Source: Drechmeria coniospora
Taxonomy: Eukaryota > Ascomycota > Sordariomycetes > Hypocreales > Ophiocordycipitaceae
DNA: 16,904 bases
Reading direction: 5' to 3'
Assembly: GCF_001625195.1 (NCBI RefSeq)
Contig: NW_024467516.1
Span: 1-16,904 of the forward strand
The notes below the pieces were generated by a model. The model did not search any database and was not told the DNA's origin. It saw only the letters and a program-made list of their open reading frames with translations. The position numbers and the translations under genes are program-made. Positions 1 to 6,807 of this stretch are shown here, piece after piece. Each line of letters begins with the position of its first letter. The first letter of the stretch is position 1.

Positions 1-275
1 GCAACAAGTTGCTACTTACACAAAAAGGGGAGCAGGAAAACTATAGGACGGTTTAAGGATAAAAAGAGCATTAGGGCAAAAGAAGGAAAGACATACTAAC
101 AAGAACCCCTAGACTACCTATAAACCTAAAGCCATTACTATCTATACTAAGTCAAAAACAAAGATAACGAGATAAAGGGAAAAGGAAATTAGGACGTAAG
201 GAAATATATAAACCTATTGTTAACAATAGGGTTACTCTTGCGGGACGAAAATAAAGCGACCGTTAGTATTACTGG
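1..275. other. Left flank of the copia element, no gene recognised
   Basis: No convincing reading frame or family match is visible on either strand. The stretch is purine-rich on the plus strand. By hand I count about 13 CpA but only about 4 TpG, so TpG is depleted on one strand while CpA survives. That differs from the right flank, where both are nearly gone. A perfect 18-bp palindrome lies at 213-230 and a small inverted repeat at 1-12. It may be a degraded piece of another transposon, but I cannot name it. Confidence 0.5.
213..230. repeat. 18-bp perfect palindrome
   Basis: The sequence CCTATTGTTAACAATAGG equals its own reverse complement. It is centred on GTTAAC, about 45 bp outside the copia LTR. 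It could be a binding site or a hairpin. Nothing nearby indicates a function. Confidence 0.6.
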
Positions 276-1210
276 TCTTAAAATGAAAAGGGGAAATACC
301 TCTTGGAATAAAGGGGTAAAATAGGAAGGGTGCGCAGTGGAAGTTCAGTTGCACGGACTATCCAAAATGGATATCAATCGATGCTGTTAGTAACAGCAGG
401 AAGTGCACCAGTTAGTAACTGGGCAGGGAATACAGATTTGAATAAGTCAAATAGTAGTGCCAAGGGACAATTCAGAAAAGAAAGACTGTTGTGTTTCTTG
501 TGCTTGCTTGCGCGCGTGCGTGTGTTCAGCGTACGTCTTGTGTGTGTGTTGTACCTAACTATCTAAGAGTGTAGGAAAGGGAGGACCATTTTATACCTGA
601 GAGGTAGTACCTCAATCAGTGCAATGTGCACGTGTTGGAATTCTGTCTGATTCCATACAATGCATCTCCGAACAATCTGCTTGCATTCAATGCAGCTCCA
701 AATACTCTGGTTGAGTCATACTGCAAGTTGGTTGCAACTAGCAGGGTTGATCAGTATTAGGGTTCGGTCGCGACAGTACAGCAGCAGTGCTGCAGTAGTC
801 GAGTGGGCCAGTAGTAGTACTGCTGGCAAGCAACTGCTAGTTGCAGTTGGGTGGGTCCTTCCGCGCAACAGTAGTACTGTTGGCGGGCAACTACTAGTAG
901 TAGTTGGGAGCGCGTCAATTGACGGCCCGATCAATGATCTTGCTTGGTTGACCAAGTACCACTTTGCACGTGACGTGCGACAGTAGTAAATTGGCTGGGC
1001 AGTAGTACTGCCATCAATTGTACTAAGTCGGAGCGAGGAGAATTTGCATAGCAAGTGCAATTCGTCAACTCGATATACTACCTGTACGTGCAGTACAGTG
1101 GTAGTATATGGGCAAACAGTAGTACTGCTGCCCGGTGTTGCAAATGGCAACACATAGGATAGTATCCTATTTGGGTAGTCTTACTAGTATAAATACCAGT
1201 AATTTTAACA
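276..1210 (-). repeat. Copia 3' LTR (left copy)
   Basis: This aligns without gaps to 6808-7742 at an offset of 6,532. Twelve positions differ (383, 443, 448, 493, 544, 617, 629, 752, 789, 888, 1024, 1151), giving about 98.7% identity, and all are transitions in CpA/TpG context. This copy carries the TpA state at only two (443 and 1024), so it is the less mutated LTR. It is rich in short palindromes with a GTAGTAC core (601-613, 866-882, 998-1012, and imperfectly 807-827). Frames inside it, including a 145-codon minus-strand one at 716-1153, resemble no known protein and are probably chance. Confidence 0.95.
588..595 (-). promoter_or_regulatory. TATA box of the 3' LTR copy
   Basis: On the minus strand the sequence reads TATAAAAT. 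It is identical to the copy in the 5' LTR at 7120-7127. Here it would direct transcription out of the element toward position 1, if functional. Confidence 0.4.
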
Positions 1211-1218
1211 CCCCCTCT
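1211..1218 (-). promoter_or_regulatory. Polypurine tract, plus-strand DNA primer
   Basis: On the minus strand AGAGGGGG directly abuts the 3' LTR start (TGTTAAAATT). This is the standard position for the RNase H-resistant primer of second-strand cDNA synthesis. The pol stop codon lies about 21 bp upstream. Its purity and exact adjacency fix the inner LTR boundary at 1210. Confidence 0.85.
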
Positions 1219-1239
1219 ATTTAGCTAGTAAGGATACTG

Positions 1240-3111
1240 CTAAATAGGAATCCTTTGAAGACCTAGTAGGCCAAGGTATCGTTGGAAGAGATCAGCAGTA
1301 AGGGCCTTAGTAAGACCGTCGGTAGGCATTGACTTGGTATCGAGATAGCTGATTTTAGCCAAGCCGCTTGTTGCTTCTTGCCGAATGTACCGAAACTTCA
1401 GTAAGGTGTGTTTGGTACGAGAGTGCTGATTTGGGTTGTTGGCATTGGAGATGGATCCATTGTTATCACACAGAAGTGGAATGGGTTTTTGAAGACTTTT
1501 ACCCATTTCTGTAAACAGACCATCCAGCCATTTGAGTTCCCGAATTGCTTCCAGTAGGGCATCCGATTCTGCCTCTACAGTTGAAAGAGCAATTGTACTT
1601 GCCCTTTTTGACTTCCAGCAGATTGGTCCACCTGCTAGGGTGAAGAGGTACCCATAGGTAGACTTAGAGGAATCTAAGTTACCTGCAAAGTCGCTGTCTG
1701 AAAATCCAGACAGGCTGGGTACTGGGGACTTAGACCAATAGCAAACAGCTAGGTCTATAGTTCCTTTCAGATATCGAAGAAGGTTCTTACCGGTTGATAG
1801 TTGGAGACTAGTAGCCTGATGCATATACCGAGATAGCCATTGGATTGCAAAGGCTATATCTGGTCGGGTCAATAGCATCAGGTACATCAGGGTCCCAACT
1901 ATCTGTTGGTATACTAATTGATCGGTTGCAGGTAAGGGAGGAAGAGGTGTTGTTGTGGCTTGTTTGAGTACACCTGGCTGTAACGGTATTGCTACCGCCT
2001 TAGCCCCCTCTAGCCCAAATCGCAATAGTGCTTCTTCGATATACCCCTTTTGACTAAGGGTAATACCCTTGGTCGTTCGGCTGATCTGTACGCCTAAGAA
2101 GAACGCAGCCTGCCCGCGATCTTCAATTGGGTAAACCTTGTGTAGTTTTTGTTTCAACTTGTTGATGTATACAAGGTTCGGCCCAATAAGCAAACAGTCG
2201 TCAACATGGCAAACTATATAGGTACTGGCAGTACCATTATAGTAGACAGCTGGATCGGATACAAGAGGTCGATATCCGTATTGATGGAGCAGTTTGGAAA
2301 GTGCATCTTGCCACTCTCTAGGTCCTTGTTTAAGACCATAGAGTGCTTTCTTCAAAAGAATGCCTTGTTTGACTGCTGGGTTGTAGCCTAGCTTGGCTAG
2401 TTGCTTACCCATGTTATTAGTCTTGTTGAGACTAATAAATGCTTCCAGTCCATCAGGCATTTCAAGGAAATTAACTTCAGGTAGCTCGCTGTTGAGGAAA
2501 GCACCAATGAAGTCGATTTGTTCAATGTACCAATTGTTCTGGGCAGCAAGAGCTAGTAGTATCCTCCAGGTAGGTGGAATGCTTGTAGCTGCAAAGGTCT
2601 CTAGGTAGTCAAGACCTTCAATCTGCATAAATCCTTTGGCTACTAAACGTGCCTTGAATTTAATGGGATTGTTTTGCTGGTCCTTTTTGACTCGTAGGAC
2701 AAGACGGCTTTTGAGGAGTCGTCTACCAGTTGGTATTTCTTGAAGTGGGATAAAATGGAATACCCCTGCCAGGATAAGTTGCTGAAATTCAGAGAATATA
2801 GCACTTATCCACTGGTCTTTGTTGTCTGATTTAAGTACCTGCTTCCAGCTAGTAGGCTCGCTACTAACTAGTAGTTGCTTTGCCTTAGCTTGGTAGCATA
2901 GGTTCTTAATCCAGTATGCCAGGTTGAAATCCACTGAATTAGAATTGTCTTCTAATTCAGGTTCATCTGGAAGAGAGGTATCTGGTAGATCCTCTGTTGG
3001 TTGGGCTAGGACCCCCTCTGTAGTACTAGTCCTAGTAGGACTAGTCGGTCCGTTGGCCTCTTGCAACCTACTAGTCCTAGTAGAACTAGTCGGTCCGTTG
3101 GCCTCTTGCAA
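1240..3111 (-). CDS. Copia Pol C-terminal part: reverse transcriptase and RNase H
   Basis: This 623-codon open frame encodes the RVT_2-type reverse transcriptase and the RNase H that copy the element's RNA into DNA inside its particles. The first ~40 residues are two units of a 15-residue repeat (NGPTSPTRTSRLQ-type) and an acidic linker. RT core motifs follow: KARLVAKGF, then IDFIGAFLNSELPE, then the catalytic HVDD at residues 302-305 (2197-2208), preceded by KKALYGLKQGPREW. RNase H retains its four acidic positions: Asp in SDSDFAGN, Glu in STVEAES, Asp in LCDNNGS and Asp in PTDGLTKAL. No catalytic residue appears lost. The Met at 3111 lies within the repeat and is probably not a natural start: this frame continued from the integrase part before a one-base deletion near 3140. 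The stop is followed at once by the polypurine tract. Confidence 0.93.
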   Translation of the reverse strand: MQEANGPTSSTRTSRLQEANGPTSPTRTSTTEGVLAQPTEDLPDTSLPDEPELEDNSNSVDFNLAYWIKNLCYQAKAKQLLVSSEPTSWKQVLKSDNKDQWISAIFSEFQQLILAGVFHFIPLQEIPTGRRLLKSRLVLRVKKDQQNNPIKFKARLVAKGFMQIEGLDYLETFAATSIPPTWRILLALAAQNNWYIEQIDFIGAFLNSELPEVNFLEMPDGLEAFISLNKTNNMGKQLAKLGYNPAVKQGILLKKALYGLKQGPREWQDALSKLLHQYGYRPLVSDPAVYYNGTASTYIVCHVDDCLLIGPNLVYINKLKQKLHKVYPIEDRGQAAFFLGVQISRTTKGITLSQKGYIEEALLRFGLEGAKAVAIPLQPGVLKQATTTPLPPLPATDQLVYQQIVGTLMYLMLLTRPDIAFAIQWLSRYMHQATSLQLSTGKNLLRYLKGTIDLAVCYWSKSPVPSLSGFSDSDFAGNLDSSKSTYGYLFTLAGGPICWKSKRASTIALSTVEAESDALLEAIRELKWLDGLFTEMGKSLQKPIPLLCDNNGSISNANNPNQHSRTKHTLLKFRYIRQEATSGLAKISYLDTKSMPTDGLTKALTADLFQRYLGLLGLQRIPI

Positions 3112-5702
3112 CCTGCTAGTCCTAGTAGGACTAGTCGGTCGTTGGCCAGTTGCAACCTACTAGTCCTAGTAGGACTAGTCGGTCCGTTGGCCAGTTGCAA
3201 CCTACTAGTCCTAGTAGGACTAGTCGGTCCGTTGGCCAGTTGCAACCTACTAGTCCTACCAGGACTAGTAGGTCTACTGGTCCTAGTAGGACCAGTAGCC
3301 CCCTCTGTCTCCCTAGGTGTTAGGGGACTGGAGTTGCTTTGCGAGATAGTAGTAGTTGAATCTACTATCTCAATTTCCCCCTCTGACTCTAGTCCTTCAA
3401 CACTAGGACTTGGTAGTCGGGGAAGCCCTTGGGAGATAGGGCCAATACCTTCTAGGATTTTTAGGAAGGTAGTTTTTGTAACCGACCTCCTAGAAGGCAC
3501 ATACACAAGGTATGTTTTTGAACCTAGCGTGGCTAGTAGCCTTGCTGGTTCTGTTCGGGATGCCAGTTTGGCACTTTGAATCCGTTTCTGATGAGGAATT
3601 AGGACTTCGCAATGTGCACCAATAGCCTTATAGGCCGTGAGATTTGGTGGCATTTTCAGTCCCTGTAATTCCTGTTTCAGTAATTGGTAGGGACTTAAAT
3701 CCCGGTTCGAAATTGCAGTATAGTTAACAAGATTAACTATAGCAGGAAGAACGGCAGACCAGAGGAAAAGTGGAAGGCCTGCCCAGATTATTGTTGCACG
3801 TAGTCGGTCTAGGATGACTCGTATGGACCGTTCGGCAAGTCCGTTCTGTTCGGGCGTATACGGGCAAGATGTGTCGAATAGAATTCCTTTCTTACCCAAC
3901 CAAGTCTGGAGCAATGTATTGATTTCTGTACCCTCGTCGAAAAATAACTGTTTTGGGTAATAGTTGTACTGTCGTTTTAGGCTTTTGAAGAGATTCCGAA
4001 TAGCCTGGAGAACAGTTGATCCCTCCTTGTTGGGTAAGATCAATACCCAACGGAAGCGGGATTTTCGATCAATTAGTATAAGACCCACAGACTTACGATC
4101 ATAGGATACTGGTCGAATCCCAAATGTATTACCCGCAATTGAATTAAGAACTTGGTCTGGATCGTCGATGGGATCCCTAGACTGGCGTCTAGTGGATTTG
4201 GCCTGAATACAGGCAAGGCATTGGAAATCGGCAGCCTGAATAGTCGAAAAGTCAGGCAGTCCAGTAGTAATACTACTGGTCTTTTTCAAGAGTGGGAGAC
4301 TGATGTGTCCCAGTCGAATGTGCCAAATGCCCGCTTGTTGCAATAGTCTTTGGTAAGACTGGTTGTTGGATTCCGAACAAGTAGTTGGAAGAACTTGTTC
4401 CCCAAGACTAGTAGTTGGGACTACTAGTTGGTCTGTTGCCTCTATAGGAATTGGGTCTTCTATAGGGTCTTTGAACAGGGTAGCCTTAGTAAGGTCCCTT
4501 GGTGTAGCCGAACTGACAGTTGGGCTAGGTACCGATCTGGGTGCCGACCGAGGCACCGGGGAAGGTGCCGACCGAGGTACTGGGGAAGGTGCCGACCGAG
4601 GCACTGGGGAAGGTGCCGACCGAGGCACTGGGGAAGGTGCCGACCGAGGCACTGGGGAAGGTGCCGACCGAGGCACTGGGGAAGGTGCCGACCGAGGCAC
4701 CGTTGAAGGTGCCGACCAATCCTCTGCTTCGGTAGCCCAGGGGGGGGGTTGGGAGGGAATTTCGACTGTAATTCCGTAGCTACTGTAGTAGCTAGAGTGG
4801 GAAGTATCTGATTTCGTTAGATAGGGCGTTTGTTGACCTTGCTGTTGTAGGAAGAAGCCGTATTTCTGGAAGTTGAGGAGTCCACATAACTGTCGATTTG
4901 AGTTGTACAGATGTTCCTTAATGAGTGTTCCTCTAGACGCATAGTGGCGAATTCTACTAACAATACTGACCTCCAATTTCGGAATGTACAGTGCTTCTTG
5001 TAAAACAAGAGTACCGTAGACAGATGGATTGGTGCGAATTAGTATAGTAAATTCAGTACAGCCAATACCTTTGGGATAAATTGGACTACCTCCTGTTGTA
5101 ATTGGTTTTGCTTGGGATTTCGCAATGGGTCGGAAAGTCGTAAACTTAAGCCGGTTGTTGACTAAATGACAGGTTAAGCCAGTATCGTAAAGTAGGCCCA
5201 TTCGGTACGTATCGTCGTTATCAACACGATATGTTATACCAATATTACCCAAATCGGGTAACAGTACTAATTCTTGTTCGGAATCAGAGTCGGTATCTGA
5301 TTCCTGACAGGAATCAGGTAACCCCATACAGCCAGTTGATAGGCTGTAGTTACCAGTCAGAAAACTAGTAGTACCCTTGTCTGGTGTGTGGTTTTTGGTT
5401 CGATTGTATCGTTTGGGTCGGTTGGGTCGATTGGGTGAATTGGGTTGATTGGGTTGGTTGGGTCGGTTGTCGGGTGATTTGGGTCGATTGGGTCGATTGG
5501 TTCGGTTGGGTCGGTTGGGTTGACTAGGTCTAGTAGACCTATTGTCTGGTGTTTTGGATAGTTGAGTTATCCTGTGACTGAATGCTTGGAAACTGGGACT
5601 ATCAGGATTTTGATGTTCTTCCAGTAAGTTAGTCTGAAGATATTGCAGGTTGAGGGATGTTGTATTAATCCCTAAGACGGCATTGGTTTGGAGATTGTTG
5701 CA
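3006..5702 (-). CDS. Copia Gag C-terminus, protease and integrase, no valid start
   Basis: An open frame of about 900 codons beginning just after a TAA at 5703-5705; its first Met is at 5327. It is in register with gag (6449 minus 5327 is a multiple of three). From the 5702 end: a Gag C-terminal helical part, an Arg/Asn/Pro-repeat tail (about 5399-5530), then, numbering from Met 5327, an aspartic protease with the DTG triad at residues 48-50 (5178-5186), a run of SAPSPVPR repeats at about 207-262, and the integrase. The integrase HHCC zinc site is His336, His341, Cys370, Cys373. Core residues Asp464 (FFDEGTE) and Glu499 (PEQNGLAERS) are present, but the usual first Asp is not seen: residues 394-404 read LNSIAGNTFGI. 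After four repeats of the 45-bp linker the frame shifts and ends at 3006 with about 40 out-of-frame residues. Roles: particle maturation and insertion of the cDNA. Confidence 0.88.
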   Translation of the reverse strand, partial: CNNLQTNAVLGINTTSLNLQYLQTNLLEEHQNPDSPSFQAFSHRITQLSKTPDNRSTRPSQPNRPNRTNRPNRPKSPDNRPNQPNQPNSPNRPNRPKRYNRTKNHTPDKGTTSFLTGNYSLSTGCMGLPDSCQESDTDSDSEQELVLLPDLGNIGITYRVDNDDTYRMGLLYDTGLTCHLVNNRLKFTTFRPIAKSQAKPITTGGSPIYPKGIGCTEFTILIRTNPSVYGTLVLQEALYIPKLEVSIVSRIRHYASRGTLIKEHLYNSNRQLCGLLNFQKYGFFLQQQGQQTPYLTKSDTSHSSYYSSYGITVEIPSQPPPWATEAEDWSAPSTVPRSAPSPVPRSAPSPVPRSAPSPVPRSAPSPVPRSAPSPVPRSAPSPVPRSAPRSVPSPTVSSATPRDLTKATLFKDPIEDPIPIEATDQLVVPTTSLGEQVLPTTCSESNNQSYQRLLQQAGIWHIRLGHISLPLLKKTSSITTGLPDFSTIQAADFQCLACIQAKSTRRQSRDPIDDPDQVLNSIAGNTFGIRPVSYDRKSVGLILIDRKSRFRWVLILPNKEGSTVLQAIRNLFKSLKRQYNYYPKQLFFDEGTEINTLLQTWLGKKGILFDTSCPYTPEQNGLAERSIRVILDRLRATIIWAGLPLFLWSAVLPAIVNLVNYTAISNRDLSPYQLLKQELQGLKMPPNLTAYKAIGAHCEVLIPHQKRIQSAKLASRTEPARLLATLGSKTYLVYVPSRRSVTKTTFLKILEGIGPISQGLPRLPSPSVEGLESEGEIEIVDSTTTISQSNSSPLTPRETEGATGPTRTSRPTSPGRTSRLQLANGPTSPTRTSRLQLANGPTSPTRTSRLQLANDRLVLLGLAGCKRPTDRLVLLGLVGCKRPTDRLVLLGLVLQRGS
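3026..3270 (-). repeat. 45-bp coding minisatellite in the integrase-RT linker
   Basis: Units begin at 3026, 3071, 3116, 3160, 3205 and 3250. Every interval is 45 bp except the third, which is 44. On the minus strand a unit encodes NGPTSPTRTSRLQLA; the two units nearest RT carry Glu-Ala in place of Leu-Ala. Each unit holds a palindrome with arms ACTAGTCCTA around a central G, perfect in most copies. The missing C near 3140 (GGTCGTTGG in place of GGTCCGTTGG) is the lesion that splits Pol. Confidence 0.93.
4261..4279. repeat. 19-bp palindrome in the region between protease repeats and integrase
   Basis: CCAGTAGTA and TACTACTGG flank a central A at 4270, nine perfect pairs. It is inside the coding frame, just downstream of the zinc-site histidines. 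A related stem with arms ACTAGTAGT and ACTACTAGT and a four-base loop is at 4407-4428. Confidence 0.75.
4541..4714 (-). repeat. 24-bp coding minisatellite between protease and integrase
   Basis: Seven 24-bp units begin at 4541, 4565, 4589, 4613, 4637, 4661 and 4685, with the start of an eighth at 4709. On the minus strand they encode SAPSPVPR. Units differ by only a few bases, mostly C/T, so the array is recently homogenised. The product is a flexible, Pro/Ser-rich basic linker before the integrase zinc domain. Confidence 0.93.
5399..5530 (-). repeat. 9-bp-period Arg/Asn/Pro repeat in the Gag tail
   Basis: The plus strand repeats TTGGGTCGG-like units. The minus strand encodes tandem NRPNRP, with NQPN and NSPN variants and Lys-Arg residues. 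It lies where a Gag CCHC zinc knuckle would be expected, and I find no CCHC in this element. A basic low-complexity tail could bind RNA in its place, as basic regions do in Ty1 Gag, which also lacks a zinc knuckle; that role is inferred. The plus strand has many evenly spaced GGG runs. Confidence 0.75.
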
Positions 5703-5792
5703 TTATATTGCAGCCCATTGTGAGAAAACAGGACCAACAGTTGTAAGATATCGATTTGCCTGATCCAAAGGGTCAATACTTACTCCAGTAAG

Positions 5793-6449
5793 TTAAAGTC
5801 GGGTAAGGTAGCTGTTGAATTCTGAATTAAACGCCTTAAGTATTCCTTTGTACCCTTTGAGTGTAAGGTTGTGGTAGGAATCGTAGAGATTGCAACGTTG
5901 GGCTGCCTGGCCCTTTGAGTACTGTTGTTTTAGCGATAGATAGGCATCTGTTGGGTTGTGAATCCATGCAATTGATGCTTGCGGGCCCTTAGAACAGCTA
6001 TCCCGAAGTAGTATGAGCAGGGAGCATTGATTGTGATGTGAGTAACTAATAGCAATTGATGGGTTTTTCAGAAATTCCTCCAGACGAAGGGAACCAAGTT
6101 GGATGGAAAGTGATTGTTCCCATAAGTCAAAGTTCTTGGTATCTTTGAGCTTAGCATACTCTGGGAATAAGAATACCTTCTTGGATAGCTCAATATTGGA
6201 GCTTAAATCAGTTACTTTAGTAGTAGTAGTACTACTACTGTGTGTTGGGATTCCTTGGATAGGGGTGTGTTCGGGCTCTATTTTGTCGAGGCGTTTTTGA
6301 ATTGGTATGATAGTGTTGTTTAATTGTTCCGTAAGTTGGTTGAACCGATTGGAAAGATCATCATACTGCAGTTGTTGCCTTTGAATGATTGCCTTAAGTT
6401 CCGATATGATGGGTGTTTTAGTAGCCTGACCTTCCTTGGTGGAATCCAT
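5793..6449 (-). CDS. Copia Gag (capsid), prematurely stopped
   Basis: This 218-codon frame starts at an ATG just inside the leader. Residues about 13-60 are rich in Gln, Leu and Ile with heptad-like spacing and may form a coiled coil. A Ser/Thr run (SSSTTTTK) follows, then a retrotransposon Gag core from about residue 95 (YAKLKDTKNFDLWEQSLS, then a helical stretch through NPTDAYLSLKQQYSKG) of the copia gag-polypeptide type. Gag forms the virus-like particle around the RNA. The frame ends at TAA 5793-5795, yet recognisable Gag sequence continues in the same frame to a second TAA at 5703-5705 and beyond. Both TAA codons are one CpA-to-TpA step from CAA (Gln), so Gag and Pol were probably one polyprotein. 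No frameshift signal is needed between them. Confidence 0.85.
   Translation of the reverse strand: MDSTKEGQATKTPIISELKAIIQRQQLQYDDLSNRFNQLTEQLNNTIIPIQKRLDKIEPEHTPIQGIPTHSSSTTTTKVTDLSSNIELSKKVFLFPEYAKLKDTKNFDLWEQSLSIQLGSLRLEEFLKNPSIAISYSHHNQCSLLILLRDSCSKGPQASIAWIHNPTDAYLSLKQQYSKGQAAQRCNLYDSYHNLTLKGYKGILKAFNSEFNSYLTRL
6219..6239. repeat. 21-bp palindrome in the Gag coding region
   Basis: Arms AGTAGTAGTA and TACTACTACT flank a central G at 6229, a perfect ten-base pairing. On the minus strand it encodes part of the Gag Ser/Thr run. A triplet repeat inverted on itself is enough to explain it, but its core equals that of the LTR palindromes. Confidence 0.75.
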
Positions 6450-6501
6450 TTTGAAAACACAGACACAATCTAGTTAGTAACTAGATTTTCGGTTTACCTT
6501 T

Positions 6502-6520
6502 CTACTAGTAGTACTAGTAG
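6502..6520. repeat. 19-bp odd-centred palindrome upstream of the gag leader repeats
   Basis: Arms CTACTAGTA and TACTAGTAG flank a single G at 6511, giving a perfect nine-base pairing. It is directly followed by the palindrome at 6522-6544. In RNA of the element it would form a tight stem. Confidence 0.8.
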
Positions 6521-6522
6521 TT

Positions 6523-6757
6523 ACAACAAGTAGTACTTGTTGTATTAGCAGCTGGATGCTGCAGTTGAATTGATTTCCTGGAATTGCCGTAAGTAGTACT
6601 TACAGCAGAAGTGCTTCAGGAAGTACAACAAGTAGTACTTATTGTGTTGGCAGCTGGATGCTGCAGTTGAATCGATTTCCTGGAATTGCCGTAAGTAGTA
6701 CTTACCGCAGAAGTGCGTTAGGAAGTACAACAAGTAGTACTTGTTGTGTTGGCAGCT
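6523..6757 (-). repeat. 102-bp tandem repeat with strong hairpins
   Basis: Units start at 6523, 6625 and 6727, exactly 102 bp apart; the third is cut off after about 30 bp. Each unit opens with an inverted repeat (arms ACAACAAGTA around a central G), and both full units also carry a second with arms GTAAGTA around a central G (6589-6603 and 6691-6705). In the second unit one arm base is changed from TpG to TpA, again RIP-like. The repeat is non-coding. Confidence 0.93.
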
Positions 6758-6793
6758 GGGTCGATTGTTCCGGAGGATTTTGGTGTAGTCCTT

Positions 6794-6807
6794 CCGGGCT
6801 CATAACC
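6794..6807 (-). promoter_or_regulatory. Primer-binding site complementary to the initiator tRNA-Met anticodon arm
   Basis: Directly inside the 5' LTR the plus strand reads CCGGGCTCATAACC. This matches the anticodon stem-loop of eukaryotic initiator tRNA-Met (GGG-CUCAUAA-CC with CAU anticodon), not a tRNA 3' end. Drosophila copia is known to prime from a 5' half-fragment of initiator tRNA-Met cut in this loop. The match and position suggest the same half-tRNA priming here. No CCA-adjacent match is present. Confidence 0.75.

Larger units (their letters stand above)
6450..6793 (-). other. Copia 5' leader between primer-binding site and gag
   Basis: About 340 bp of untranslated leader. It holds hairpin-forming palindromes at 6502-6520 and 6522-6544 and 2.3 copies of a 102-bp tandem repeat (6523-6757). 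Short inverted repeats such as TAGTTACTAACTAG-like sequence lie just before gag (about 6472-6485). Packaging and dimerisation signals of retrotransposon RNA normally sit in this interval; none can be proved by eye. Confidence 0.7.

Noticed and set aside
330..1153. Open frames within the left LTR (330-566, 660-986 plus; 716-1153 minus) and their twins in the right LTR (6862-7422 plus; 7248-7682 minus)
   Set aside because: They recur only because the LTR is duplicated. Their sequences are low-complexity or repeat-derived, resemble no known family, and overlap one another on both strands.
3026..3270. CRISPR-like array
   Set aside because: The units are contiguous without unique spacers and lie inside a coding frame of a eukaryotic retroelement. 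The 24-bp and 102-bp arrays were rejected for the same reason.
3061..3579. Plus-strand 172-codon frame over the 45-bp array
   Set aside because: It is antisense to the Pol linker and made of Ser/Leu/Val repeats, a by-product of the periodic sequence.
4363..4779. Plus- and minus-strand frames over the 24-bp repeat array
   Set aside because: A 24-bp period keeps all frames open. Only the minus-strand frame continuous with protease and integrase is supported.
6794..6807. A tRNA-Met gene
   Set aside because: Only the anticodon-arm portion matches. There are no D, T or acceptor arms, and the position fits a primer-binding site.
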